DNA of 64,000 bases, from NCBI RefSeq assembly GCF_011074955.1, contig NZ_WUQJ01000004.1:266946-330945 (forward strand). Reading direction: 5' to 3'. The stretch is from Marinobacter caseinilyticus (GTDB taxonomy: Bacteria > Pseudomonadota > Gammaproteobacteria > Pseudomonadales > Oleiphilaceae). Numbering within the stretch: the first letter of the stretch is position 1; each line of letters opens with the position of its first letter. The notes beneath the pieces were generated by a model, which was not told where the DNA came from, made no database searches, and was given only the letters and a program-made list of their open reading frames with translations. The position numbers and the translations under genes are program-made. Below, piece after piece: positions 16,395 through 25,024 of the stretch.

Positions 16395-17522
16395 ATGCGC
16401 ACAGCCCCTCGTTTTATTATCGTCATCATTTTTCTTGGTGTGGTTCTTGGTGGCATTTTCGGCTACAAGTTCTACCAATTTGGCCAGATGAAAGAACAGT
16501 TCTCCCAACCTCAGCCGGCTGCCATCATCTCTGCAGTCAACGCGCAAACCGAATCCTGGCTTCCCGCCATCAAAGCAGTCGGCAGCATTGAAGCGGTGAA
16601 CGGCATTCAAATCGCCAATGAAGTGCCCGGGGTGGTCGAAACCATCAATTTCGAGTCCGGTGATACGGTCAAGAAAGGCGACATGCTGATCCGCCTGAAC
16701 ACCGACATCGATGCAGCGGCCCTGCGCACCCGTCGTGCCGAAGCCCAATTGGCGGAACAGGAATTCAAGCGCCTGGCCGACCTGCTGCCAAAACGGGCGG
16801 TTTCCCAATCCCAGTACGATGAGTCCAAGGCCAACTTTGACGCCGCCAAAGCGCGGGTCAATGAAGCCGAAGCCCAACTGAGCAAAAAGATCATTCGCGC
16901 TCCCTTTGACGGCAAACTGGGCATCCGGATGGCGGATCAGGGAGAGTACCTGGCCACCGGTTCCCCAATCGTTGAGATCAACATGCTGGATCCGATTTAT
17001 GTGGACTACACCCTGTCGGAAAAAGACCTGGCCAGTGTACAGACCGGGTACAAGGTTGCCGTTACCGTAGCCTCGGTACGAGGTGAAACCTTCGAAGGAA
17101 CGGTCAGCGCCATCAACTCATCCATCAATGCCGATACCCGAACCGTCCGAATTCGCGCGACCCTGGCCAATGCCGACAACAAACTCAAGCCCGGCATGTT
17201 CGCCACGGTCCAGACCCGTCAGCCCGAGCGGATCCAGGTCGTGACGTTGCCCCGCACGGCCATCTCCTACAACACCTATGGCGATTACGTGTTTGCAGTC
17301 GAGCCCAATGACAACGATCAGTTAACCGTGAATCGCCGGACGGTGACCACCGGCGACACCCGTGACGGCCGCGTGGCGATCCTCAGTGGCCTGAAAGACG
17401 GCGAACAAGTGGTGGAAAAGGGCCTGCTTCGCCTACGTGCCGGCCAAACCGTCACCCTTCAGGAAGAGGATGCCATGGTGGGTCAAAACGACCCCAGCAA
17501 AGCGACGGAGGCGTCTGACTGA
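16395..17522 (+). CDS. RND efflux periplasmic adaptor (membrane fusion protein)
   Basis: 375 residues with one N-terminal transmembrane helix (~8-26), a biotinyl-lipoyl hairpin around the VPGVVETINFESGDTV pattern (~75-92), an alpha-helical coiled coil (~105-150), then LGIRMADQGEYL and beta-barrel domains as in MexA/AcrA-type adaptors. There is no lipobox, so it is anchored by the helix. It bridges the pump and an outer-membrane channel. Its TGA overlaps the permease ATG (TGATG), giving translational coupling. Confidence 0.92.
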   Translation: MRTAPRFIIVIIFLGVVLGGIFGYKFYQFGQMKEQFSQPQPAAIISAVNAQTESWLPAIKAVGSIEAVNGIQIANEVPGVVETINFESGDTVKKGDMLIRLNTDIDAAALRTRRAEAQLAEQEFKRLADLLPKRAVSQSQYDESKANFDAAKARVNEAEAQLSKKIIRAPFDGKLGIRMADQGEYLATGSPIVEINMLDPIYVDYTLSEKDLASVQTGYKVAVTVASVRGETFEGTVSAINSSINADTRTVRIRATLANADNKLKPGMFATVQTRQPERIQVVTLPRTAISYNTYGDYVFAVEPNDNDQLTVNRRTVTTGDTRDGRVAILSGLKDGEQVVEKGLLRLRAGQTVTLQEEDAMVGQNDPSKATEASD

Positions 17523-20500
17523 TGCGGTTCACTGACATATTCATCCACCGTCCCGTGCTGGCGACGGTGGTCAGCTTACTGATCCTGCTGCTCGGTGCCC
17601 GAGCCGCCATGGAAATGGAAATTCGCCAATACCCGGAACTGGAAAGCACCACGGTCACCGTCACCACCGCCTATCCCGGTGCCAGTTCTGACCTCATCAA
17701 GGGCTTCATCACAACTCCGCTGCAACAGGCCATGGCCGAAGCCAGTGGTATCGACTACCTGAGTTCGACCAGTTCTCAGGGGCGCTCGACCATTGAAGCC
17801 AAGATGGAACTGAACTACGACGCCAATGCCGCACTGGCTGAAATTCAGGCCAAGGTGGCCAGCCAGCGCAATGTGTTGCCGACCGATGCCCAAGACCCGG
17901 TGATCACCTCCACCACCGGCGACTCGACGGCGCTGATGTACATCGCGTTCTACAGCGAAGAGTTGAAAGTGCCCCAGATTACCGATTACCTGACCCGGGT
18001 GGTGCAGCCCAAGCTGCAGGCGTTACCGGGGGTGGGTAAAGCCAACCTGCTGGGCCGGGTATTTGCCCTGCGGGTCTGGCTTGACCCCGAACGCTTGTCG
18101 GCCGTCGATATGACGCCCCAGGAAGTGGTTCAGGTAATGCTGCAGAACAACTACCAGGCCGCAGTCGGTAATACCAAAGGCGAATACGTCAAAATCAGCA
18201 TGACCAGTGACACCGACGTCGGTGATCCCGAGCAGTTCAAGGACCTGGTGGTGAAGGAGTCGGATGGCTCGTTGATTCGGTTGCGCGACATTGCCCGTGT
18301 CGAGCTGGGGTCGGAAAACTACGACCAGCTCGCGTTGTACAAGGGCAAGCCTGCCACCTACGTGGCCATTGAGCTGTCCCCGGGCGCCAACCCACTGACC
18401 GTTGCCCAACTGGTCAAGGCTGAGCTGCCGGACATCGAGCGTCAGTTGCCGTCTGGAATGAACGTGCGTCTGGCCTATGATGCCTCGGACTTTATCGACG
18501 ACTCCATCAACGAAGTCATCAAAACCCTGATGGAAGCCCTGGTGATCGTGCTGGTGGTGGTGTTCCTGACTCTGGGCTCGCTCCGGGCGGCGATCGTGCC
18601 ATCGGTGGCCGTGCCGCTGTCGCTGGTCGGCGGCGCCTTTGTCATGTTGCTGATGGGGTTCTCACTGAATTTGCTGACCCTGCTGTCGATGGTGCTTGCC
18701 ATCGGGCTGGTGGTGGACGACGCCATTATTATGGTGGAAAACGTGCATCGGCATATCGAGGCGGGTGAGTCTCGCTTCGATGCCGCAATCAATGGTGCCC
18801 GTGAAATGTCGGTACCGATCATCGCCATGACCACCACCCTGGTGGCAGTGTACGCACCCATCGGGTTTATGGGCGGTCTGGTGGGCTCGCTGTTCACCGA
18901 GTTTGCCTTCACCCTGGCTGGCACCGTGGTGATTTCGGGGATCGTTGCCCTGACCCTCTCACCGATGCTGTCAGCTTTGGTGCTCAAGCCCCACGGTAAC
19001 CCGGGCAAGTTTGAAAACCTGGTCGAGCGCACCTTTACTGGTCTGGCCAATGGCTACAAGCGCGCTCTGACGTCCACCGTGCAGAGTATTTCTGTGGTCA
19101 TTTTCTTTGCCCTGGTGGTGCTGACATCGATCTATTTCATGGTGGCCATGAGCCAGAACGAACTGGCGCCGACGGAGGACCAGGGCATTCTGTTCTATCA
19201 GGGCCTTGGCCCGCAGACCGCAACCCTGGAGTACCTGCAGGAACACGGTGACGAGGTCCAGCAACGGATGGCAACTCTGGACGGCTACAACGAGGATTTC
19301 ATGATCATCGGTATCACCAGCCCCAACGCGGTCTTCGGTGGTTTCAAGATGGCACCGTGGAGTCAGCGCGACGTGAGCCAGTTCGATGTCCAGCCCAAAC
19401 TTCAGGCCGAGCTGAAACAGGTAACCGGGCTCCAGACCGCCGTATTCCCCCGGCCCTCGCTACCCGGCTCCGGTGGCGGCTTGCCGTTTCAGTTTGTCAT
19501 CACTACCGGTGAGGACTATCAGCGCCTGAACGACGCCGCCGACGAATTGCTGGGCAAAGCCATGCAAAGCGGTAACTTCATGTTCCTGCAAAAATCGATT
19601 GAATTTGACCGCCCGGTTACCAAGATCAGTGTGGACCGCGATCGGGTGGCGGACCTCGGCCTCTCCATGCAGGATGTCGGCCGGGCGATGTCGAGCATGC
19701 TGGGCGGCGGCTACATCAACCGCTTCAACATGCAGGGGCGCTCGTATCAGGTTATCCCTCAGGTGGAGCAGTCGTTCCGCCTGGATGAGCAGGCGCTCAA
19801 GGATTACTACATCCGCTCCGACAGTGGCGAGCTGGTCCCCCTGGGCAGCGTGGTCAATTTCGAGCGCGCGGTGGAGCCGTCTCAGCGAACCCAGTTCAAC
19901 CAGCTCAATTCACTGACCCTGCAGGGCGTCCCCATGCCCGGCGTGGCGGCAGGTGATGCCATGGCGTTCATGCAGCAGGCGGCGGATGAAACGCTGCCCC
20001 AGGGTTTCAGTTACGACTACACCGGGGCCACACGTCAGCTCGCGACGCAAGGCAGTGCATTGATGGTGACGTTCTTCCTGTCACTGCTGGTGATCTATCT
20101 GGTACTGGCGGCACAGTTTGAAAGCTGGCGTGACCCCTTCATCATTCTGGTCTCGGTGCCCATGTCGGTGGCCGGTGCCATGGCCTTCATCGTGCTGGGC
20201 TTCGCCACCATGAACATCTACACCCAGGTCGGTTTGATTACGCTGATTGGTGTGGTGTCCAAAAATGGCATCCTGATTGTGGAGTTTGCCAACCAGCTTC
20301 AGAAAGAACGGGGGCTCAGCAAACGCGAAGCGGTGATTGAGGCGGCCTCGATCCGGCTGCGCCCAATCATCATGACGTCGCTGGCGCTGATTTTCGCCAT
20401 GGTCCCTCTACTCATCGCGGTGGGGCCAGGCGCCGAGAGCCGGTTTGCCATTGGCCTGACCATTACCGCCGGTCTGGGCATCGGCACCTTGTTCACCGTC

Positions 20501-20602
20501 TTCGTGTTGCCAGCATTCTATATCCTGCTGGGCAAACAACACGCAGCCGATACACACCCGGACAAGCCTGAGCCTGCTGCTCACCCAGCGCCCGCCCAGT
20601 AA
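17522..20602 (+). CDS. RND efflux permease (HAE-1 family)
   Basis: 1026 residues, the full length of AcrB/MexB-type proton antiporters. Twelve transmembrane helices in two halves flank two large periplasmic loops. The proton-relay pair is visible as VVDDAIIMVEN in helix 4, with its Lys partner in GVVSKNGILIVEFANQ of helix 10. It would form a trimer exporting drugs or other amphiphiles from the periplasm/inner membrane. No outer-membrane factor follows, so a TolC/OprM-type protein encoded elsewhere must be used. A strong terminator closes the two-gene operon. Confidence 0.94.
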   Translation: MRFTDIFIHRPVLATVVSLLILLLGARAAMEMEIRQYPELESTTVTVTTAYPGASSDLIKGFITTPLQQAMAEASGIDYLSSTSSQGRSTIEAKMELNYDANAALAEIQAKVASQRNVLPTDAQDPVITSTTGDSTALMYIAFYSEELKVPQITDYLTRVVQPKLQALPGVGKANLLGRVFALRVWLDPERLSAVDMTPQEVVQVMLQNNYQAAVGNTKGEYVKISMTSDTDVGDPEQFKDLVVKESDGSLIRLRDIARVELGSENYDQLALYKGKPATYVAIELSPGANPLTVAQLVKAELPDIERQLPSGMNVRLAYDASDFIDDSINEVIKTLMEALVIVLVVVFLTLGSLRAAIVPSVAVPLSLVGGAFVMLLMGFSLNLLTLLSMVLAIGLVVDDAIIMVENVHRHIEAGESRFDAAINGAREMSVPIIAMTTTLVAVYAPIGFMGGLVGSLFTEFAFTLAGTVVISGIVALTLSPMLSALVLKPHGNPGKFENLVERTFTGLANGYKRALTSTVQSISVVIFFALVVLTSIYFMVAMSQNELAPTEDQGILFYQGLGPQTATLEYLQEHGDEVQQRMATLDGYNEDFMIIGITSPNAVFGGFKMAPWSQRDVSQFDVQPKLQAELKQVTGLQTAVFPRPSLPGSGGGLPFQFVITTGEDYQRLNDAADELLGKAMQSGNFMFLQKSIEFDRPVTKISVDRDRVADLGLSMQDVGRAMSSMLGGGYINRFNMQGRSYQVIPQVEQSFRLDEQALKDYYIRSDSGELVPLGSVVNFERAVEPSQRTQFNQLNSLTLQGVPMPGVAAGDAMAFMQQAADETLPQGFSYDYTGATRQLATQGSALMVTFFLSLLVIYLVLAAQFESWRDPFIILVSVPMSVAGAMAFIVLGFATMNIYTQVGLITLIGVVSKNGILIVEFANQLQKERGLSKREAVIEAASIRLRPIIMTSLALIFAMVPLLIAVGPGAESRFAIGLTITAGLGIGTLFTVFVLPAFYILLGKQHAADTHPDKPEPAAHPAPAQ

Positions 20603-20618
20603 TTGTCAGGCGCGCACG

Positions 20619-20652
20619 AGCCCGGCCACCCTCCAGGTGGTCGGGCTTTTTT
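20619..20652 (+). terminator. Rho-independent terminator of the RND operon
   Basis: Stem AGCCCGgCCACC / GGTGGtCGGGCT with a 5-nt loop followed by TTTTTT, 17 nt after the permease stop. Confidence 0.9.
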
Positions 20653-20722
20653 ATGCCCACTTCCCTATACTGATACCCGCGGCGCCTAAACCGCTTCACT
20701 CACCGAAAGGGATAATGCACCC

Positions 20723-21046
20723 GTGACCTTAAGCAGCCTGTTCTGGATTTTTTCGGTCGGTTTCCTGGTGTGGTACTGGTGGAAAGCCAAAGCCATCAAG
20801 GACTTTGTCCTGGGTGTGGCGAAAAACCACTGCAAGAAAATGGATGTGATGCTGCTGGATGACGTTGTCTATCTGCGTGGGCTTTGGTTCAAGCGCGACC
20901 GTAACGGCAGCATGAGGGTCTGGCGGCGCTTCCTGTTTGACTTCACCTCCACTGGCGAAGAACGCTATCTGGGCCGCATCATCATGCTCGGACAAACCAT
21001 TGAACAAATTGAGCTGGAACCCCACCGGTACGAACGCGAGTACTAG
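20723..21046 (+). CDS. DUF3301 protein
   Basis: 107 residues with one N-terminal hydrophobic helix (WIFSVGFLVWYWW, ~8-20) followed by a soluble domain containing AKNHCKKMDVMLLDD and GEERYLGRIIMLGQTI, as in the DUF3301 family of gammaproteobacterial membrane-anchored small proteins. The start appears to be a GTG with AAAGGG about 9 nt upstream. Function unknown. It lies alone between two terminator/promoter regions. Confidence 0.8.
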   Translation: MTLSSLFWIFSVGFLVWYWWKAKAIKDFVLGVAKNHCKKMDVMLLDDVVYLRGLWFKRDRNGSMRVWRRFLFDFTSTGEERYLGRIIMLGQTIEQIELEPHRYEREY

Positions 21047-21141
21047 CCGCGCGTAGGGTTAATGCCAGTAGACCGCTGAATCCTGCCCTGTTCCTGTGTC
21101 AACCAACCCCCTCTACAATTTGTTACCAAGCTGAAACCTGA

Positions 21142-21163
21142 CTGTCATATTGCTGTCGCATTC
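21142..21163 (+). promoter_or_regulatory. Pho box upstream of the PstS-OmpA gene
   Basis: CTGTCAT (exact PhoB repeat) at 21142-21148, a 4-nt spacer ATTG, then CTGTCGC (5 of 7) at 21153-21159 and ATTC. The gene behind it encodes a phosphate-type binding protein. A TATAGC directly follows (21164-21169) and TATCTT lies at 21180; either could be the -10. Confidence 0.72.
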
Positions 21164-21207
21164 TATAGCCATCCCGCTCTATCTTGCCGTTTTTAATGAG
21201 GTTTCAA

Positions 21208-22533
21208 ATGCGATCAGCGTATCCTGGGCTGGGCCTTGCCTTATGCCTCCTTGGTTTTCTCACACCGCCTGTCAGTCGGGCTGCCGATGTCGAAATACAC
21301 GGTTCCAACACCATTGGTGCCGCCCTCGCGCCCCTGCTGATGACCCGTTTTCTTGAAACCCGCACCGGCCAGCCGGTGTCTGCGTCCCCCACCCAGCGTG
21401 ACAACGAAACCCTCCTGGTTACCAACGATCAGGGCGGCGAGATATCCGTGCTTGTAGCCGCCCACGGTTCGAGCACCGGTTTTAAAGCCCTGCAGTCCGG
21501 AACGGCCAATGTGTGGGCGTCCTCCCGGCCGGTTAAGACGGCTGAAGTCGACGCCATGGCAGCCCGGGCCGACCTTACCGATGCCCGCAGCGAACATGTG
21601 ATTGCCATTGACGGCCTTGCGATTCTGGTACACCCATCCAACCCGATCCGAAGCCTGGACATTCTCACCCTCGGTCGCGTATTTTCCGGCGCCATCCGGA
21701 ACTGGGCCGAATTAGGCGGCCCCGACCGCGCCATTACCCTGTACGCCCGGGATGACCGCTCCGGCACCTGGGACACGTTTAAGAGCCTCGTGCTGGCCAA
21801 GAGTTTCACACTGGCGCCGAAGGCTTTGCGTTACGAATCCAACGACCAACTGTCCGATGATGTCAGCCGGGACCCCGGTGGGATCGGATTCGCCGGCCTG
21901 GCATCGGTCAGAAACAGCAAACTCTTGGCGGTGTCCGATGGCAGTGCCCCGGCACTATTGCCAAGCAGACTGACCGTGGCCAGCGAAGATTACCCCTTGG
22001 CCCGGCGGCTATTCATGTACACCGCGGGGGTCAGTGATAATCCGCTCGCCGGTGACTTTATCGAATTCGCCCAAAGTCAGGCCGGTCAGGCGCTGGTGGC
22101 TGAATCCGGTTTTATCTCCCAGAACCCGATTGCTTTTAAGCCGGACTATGACGCTGCCGTACCGGACTCCTTCAAGACACTGACCCAGGGCTACCGCAGG
22201 CTGTCGGTCAACTTCAGGTTTTCAGAGGGACGCACCCGGCTGGATAACAAAGCAGAACGTGACCTGAGCCGGGTACAGGACTATCTGGACCAGCAAGGCA
22301 AATCCGGCCGTGACCTGATGCTGATCGGTTTTGCCGACCAGCAGAGCAACGAGTTGCGCGCCCAAATGATTTCGGAACTGAGAGCATTGTCCGTCAGCCG
22401 CGCCCTGCGCAAGCTTGGCACTGGCGTCAAGGCGCATACCGGCTACGGCCATTACATGACGGTGGGGTCAACGGGTGGCGACAGCGGGGCACAGCGCAAT
22501 GGTCGAGTTGAAGTCTGGGTGAAAGGCCTGTAA
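21208..22533 (+). CDS. PstS-like phosphate-binding protein fused to an OmpA peptidoglycan-binding domain
   Basis: 441 residues. The start at 21208 has TGAGG 6 nt upstream. A signal peptide ends near residue 25. Residues ~28-310 are a PstS-type binding domain (HGSNTIG, ARDDRSGTWDTF, DPGGIGFAGLA). Residues ~325-441 are an OmpA-like domain (FRFSEGRTRLDNKAERDL ... GYG ... NGRVEVWVKG) that would hold it on peptidoglycan. No pst permease follows, so it probably retains phosphate or a phosphate compound at the cell wall, or signals (inference). The upstream Pho box supports phosphate regulation. Confidence 0.85.
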   Translation: MRSAYPGLGLALCLLGFLTPPVSRAADVEIHGSNTIGAALAPLLMTRFLETRTGQPVSASPTQRDNETLLVTNDQGGEISVLVAAHGSSTGFKALQSGTANVWASSRPVKTAEVDAMAARADLTDARSEHVIAIDGLAILVHPSNPIRSLDILTLGRVFSGAIRNWAELGGPDRAITLYARDDRSGTWDTFKSLVLAKSFTLAPKALRYESNDQLSDDVSRDPGGIGFAGLASVRNSKLLAVSDGSAPALLPSRLTVASEDYPLARRLFMYTAGVSDNPLAGDFIEFAQSQAGQALVAESGFISQNPIAFKPDYDAAVPDSFKTLTQGYRRLSVNFRFSEGRTRLDNKAERDLSRVQDYLDQQGKSGRDLMLIGFADQQSNELRAQMISELRALSVSRALRKLGTGVKAHTGYGHYMTVGSTGGDSGAQRNGRVEVWVKGL

Positions 22534-22815
22534 CGCCTGACCTGGGCGCCTGAGCGCCGAGGGCCGTTACGCAGCCATCGGCGCCGCGCATCGCCACCCT
22601 CCAGACATCACGCCCCGGCGCCAGGCCAACCGGCGAATAACCGACTCTGTCCTTCGTTCACCGGCCATGCGGTCCGTGAACTGTTCCTCAAAATCTCTCC
22701 TCCTCCCCCAAATGGGCGATTATATTCTGGTCCGCTTTGCCAAATACTCGTTCTCGCATTGGCGACCAGAGGCGGTCAAACCGACCCCTCGTCACAAAAA
22801 CAACAGGAGTCAACC

Positions 22816-23742
22816 ATGCGTAAACTCATCACTCTCGCAGTGGTGCTGGGCAGTATTGTGCTTGCAGCACCGACACTCAGTTACGCCGGGTATACCCAAA
22901 CCCGGCACCCCATCGTGCTGGTCCATGGTGTCACCGGCTTTAACACCATTGGCGGCCTGATCAACTACTTCCACACCGTGCCATGGAACTTAGAGCGCAG
23001 TGGCGCACGGGTTTACTCTGCCAGCGTTTCCTTCGTCAACAGCAGTGAGCAACGCGGTCAGCAACTGGCCAACTACATCAACGGCCTGGGTCAGTCGAAA
23101 GTCAACATCATGGCGCACAGCCAAGGTGCGCCCACATCCCGGGTAACGGCCTCCCTGATTCCCCACAAGATTGCCTCCATCACGTCCATTGATGGCGTCA
23201 ACAAAGGCTCTAAAGTGGCGGATGTTGTCCGCGGTATCGTGCCTCCCGGCAGCTACGTCGAAGGCGGCGTTGACTCAATTGCCAACGCCCTGGGCGATCT
23301 CGTCAATGCGCTGTCGGGCAGCGACAACCCGCAAGATGGCATCGCGGCGCTGGAAACCCTGACCACGCGCGGCACCACCGAGCTCAACGACGCCCTGGGG
23401 TGGAAAGGGGTTAACCGCTGGTCGTGTTCTGGCACCAACGAAGATGTCTGGATCAACGGCAACAAGATCAAGTTTTTCTCCTGGACCGGCGATGCGGTCT
23501 GGACCAACTGGACCGATATTACCGACCCGTTCCTCGGTATCACATCGCTGGCGTTCGGCAACGAACCCAACGACGGCCTGGTGGGCACGTGTGCCACCAA
23601 AATGGGTAACGTCATTGGCGTCCACTATGAAATGAACCATGTGGATGCGATCAACCACCTGTTCGGGGCACGATCCTGGCGGACCAGCCCGATATCCCTG
23701 TACCGGAGCCAGGCCAACCGCCTGAAAAATCGCGGGCTGTAA
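22816..23742 (+). CDS. Secreted triacylglycerol lipase (family I, LifO-dependent)
   Basis: 308 residues from an ATG with AGGAG 6 nt upstream. A signal peptide ends at YA-GY (residue 24). Catalytic triad S102 in AHSQGA, D253 and H275; C204 and C259 form the conserved disulfide, and the oxyanion loop VLVHGVTGFN (residues 34-43) is intact. It hydrolyses triacylglycerols after secretion, normally by the type II system. It matches Pseudomonas/Burkholderia lipases, although the nucleophile elbow is AHSQGA rather than GHSxGG. The foldase gene follows 97 nt downstream. A stretch of about 280 nt before the gene shows no ORF. Confidence 0.93.
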   Translation: MRKLITLAVVLGSIVLAAPTLSYAGYTQTRHPIVLVHGVTGFNTIGGLINYFHTVPWNLERSGARVYSASVSFVNSSEQRGQQLANYINGLGQSKVNIMAHSQGAPTSRVTASLIPHKIASITSIDGVNKGSKVADVVRGIVPPGSYVEGGVDSIANALGDLVNALSGSDNPQDGIAALETLTTRGTTELNDALGWKGVNRWSCSGTNEDVWINGNKIKFFSWTGDAVWTNWTDITDPFLGITSLAFGNEPNDGLVGTCATKMGNVIGVHYEMNHVDAINHLFGARSWRTSPISLYRSQANRLKNRGL

Positions 23743-23839
23743 GACCTGCGGCTACCCGCTGTAAGGCATTAACCCGCCAGGGGTCGGCCCCGCTGCCGGC
23801 CCTTGGCGGTTGATTTATCGACCGACAGGACCCTACGTC

Positions 23840-24946
23840 ATGGCCACCGCCCGGAACCTGAAGAAAGCCGCGATCCCCGCTGTGGCAATCAGTGCACTCG
23901 TCATTGGTGGCGTGTGGCTGCTGCCGCTGGGAAGCCCGCCCACCATCAGCGATTCGGCCTTTCAGACGAACCCGCTGGCGTCGGCAAACAACACGGCCGC
24001 ACCCGCCAGCAAGGTCGCGTCCCAGGTGCCATCGGTCACTGATCGCAACCCCCGGGCGGGCGCCCATCAAACCCCCGCCAGCCTTGGCGAACACCCCTTC
24101 GCGAATTCGCTGGCCGGTACCGACATAGACGGGCACCTAAAGGCCGATGCCAACGGCCATTTGATTGTCGACCTGGCCACCCGTGATTTTTTTGACTATT
24201 TCCTTAACACCATCGGCGAAGTTTCCGCCGAGCGCACCCTCAGTGAAATTGAAACATTGGCGCGGTCAAGCCTGCCGAAGGCCGCGGCCGAACAGGCTCT
24301 GGCGTTGCTGGATCAATATCTGGACTACAAGCGCCAGGCCCTGGCGCTGGGCAATATCGCCCTGGACCCGAGCCGCCAAAACGACCCCGGTTATCAACTC
24401 GCTATGCTCCAGCAGGCCCTGGGCGACCTCAAGCAATTGCGCAGCGCTTCCTTCAACCCGACGACCCACGCAGCGTTCTTCGGACTTGAGGAGGCCTATG
24501 GTGACTACACACTCGCCACCATCCGTATTCAGCAGCGCGACGATTTGTCCGCCAACGCCAAGTCGACGCTCCAGGCCTGGCATCGGCAGCAGCTGCCCGA
24601 GGTCATTCGTCAAACCGAAACTCGCCTGATGGACGAAGCCGACACGCAGGTGCAGCGCCAGGAGGCGTTAGCGGAAGCGTCCTCACCGGAAGAGGCCGGG
24701 CAACGGCTGCGCGAACTGGGCCTGGAGCCGAGCCAGGCAGACGAAGTCGTAACCTATCTGACCGAGCGGGAACAGTTTCAGGAAGACTACGAGCACTACC
24801 GGAACGAGCTGAATCGTTTGCAGAGCGCGGGTTTGGCCGCGGACGACATCGAAACCCGCAAAACCGAATTGCTGACCACTCATTTTAACGATGAAAAAAC
24901 CCGCACCTGGGCCCGCCTGAAAGCCATCGGTTCGGATTCGCCATAA
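23840..24946 (+). CDS. lifO: Lipase secretion chaperone / foldase (LifO)
   Basis: 368 residues from the ATG at 23840. One N-terminal transmembrane helix (~10-28) anchors it in the inner membrane, a Pro/Ala-rich linker follows, then two mini-domains joined by a long helical arm that wraps the lipase. The steric-chaperone motif RxxFDY(F/C)xxxxGE is visible as RDFFDYFLNTIGE (~114-126). It folds the lipase in the periplasm before export. Pairing with the lipase gene makes the call firm. Confidence 0.93.
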   Translation: MATARNLKKAAIPAVAISALVIGGVWLLPLGSPPTISDSAFQTNPLASANNTAAPASKVASQVPSVTDRNPRAGAHQTPASLGEHPFANSLAGTDIDGHLKADANGHLIVDLATRDFFDYFLNTIGEVSAERTLSEIETLARSSLPKAAAEQALALLDQYLDYKRQALALGNIALDPSRQNDPGYQLAMLQQALGDLKQLRSASFNPTTHAAFFGLEEAYGDYTLATIRIQQRDDLSANAKSTLQAWHRQQLPEVIRQTETRLMDEADTQVQRQEALAEASSPEEAGQRLRELGLEPSQADEVVTYLTEREQFQEDYEHYRNELNRLQSAGLAADDIETRKTELLTTHFNDEKTRTWARLKAIGSDSP

Positions 24947-25024
24947 TGTGCAGTAATACCACCCTCGTTGCCGGCGCTGAGCTAGACTGGGGCGACTGAC
25001 TCGACCCATCCGGCCGCCATTGCC

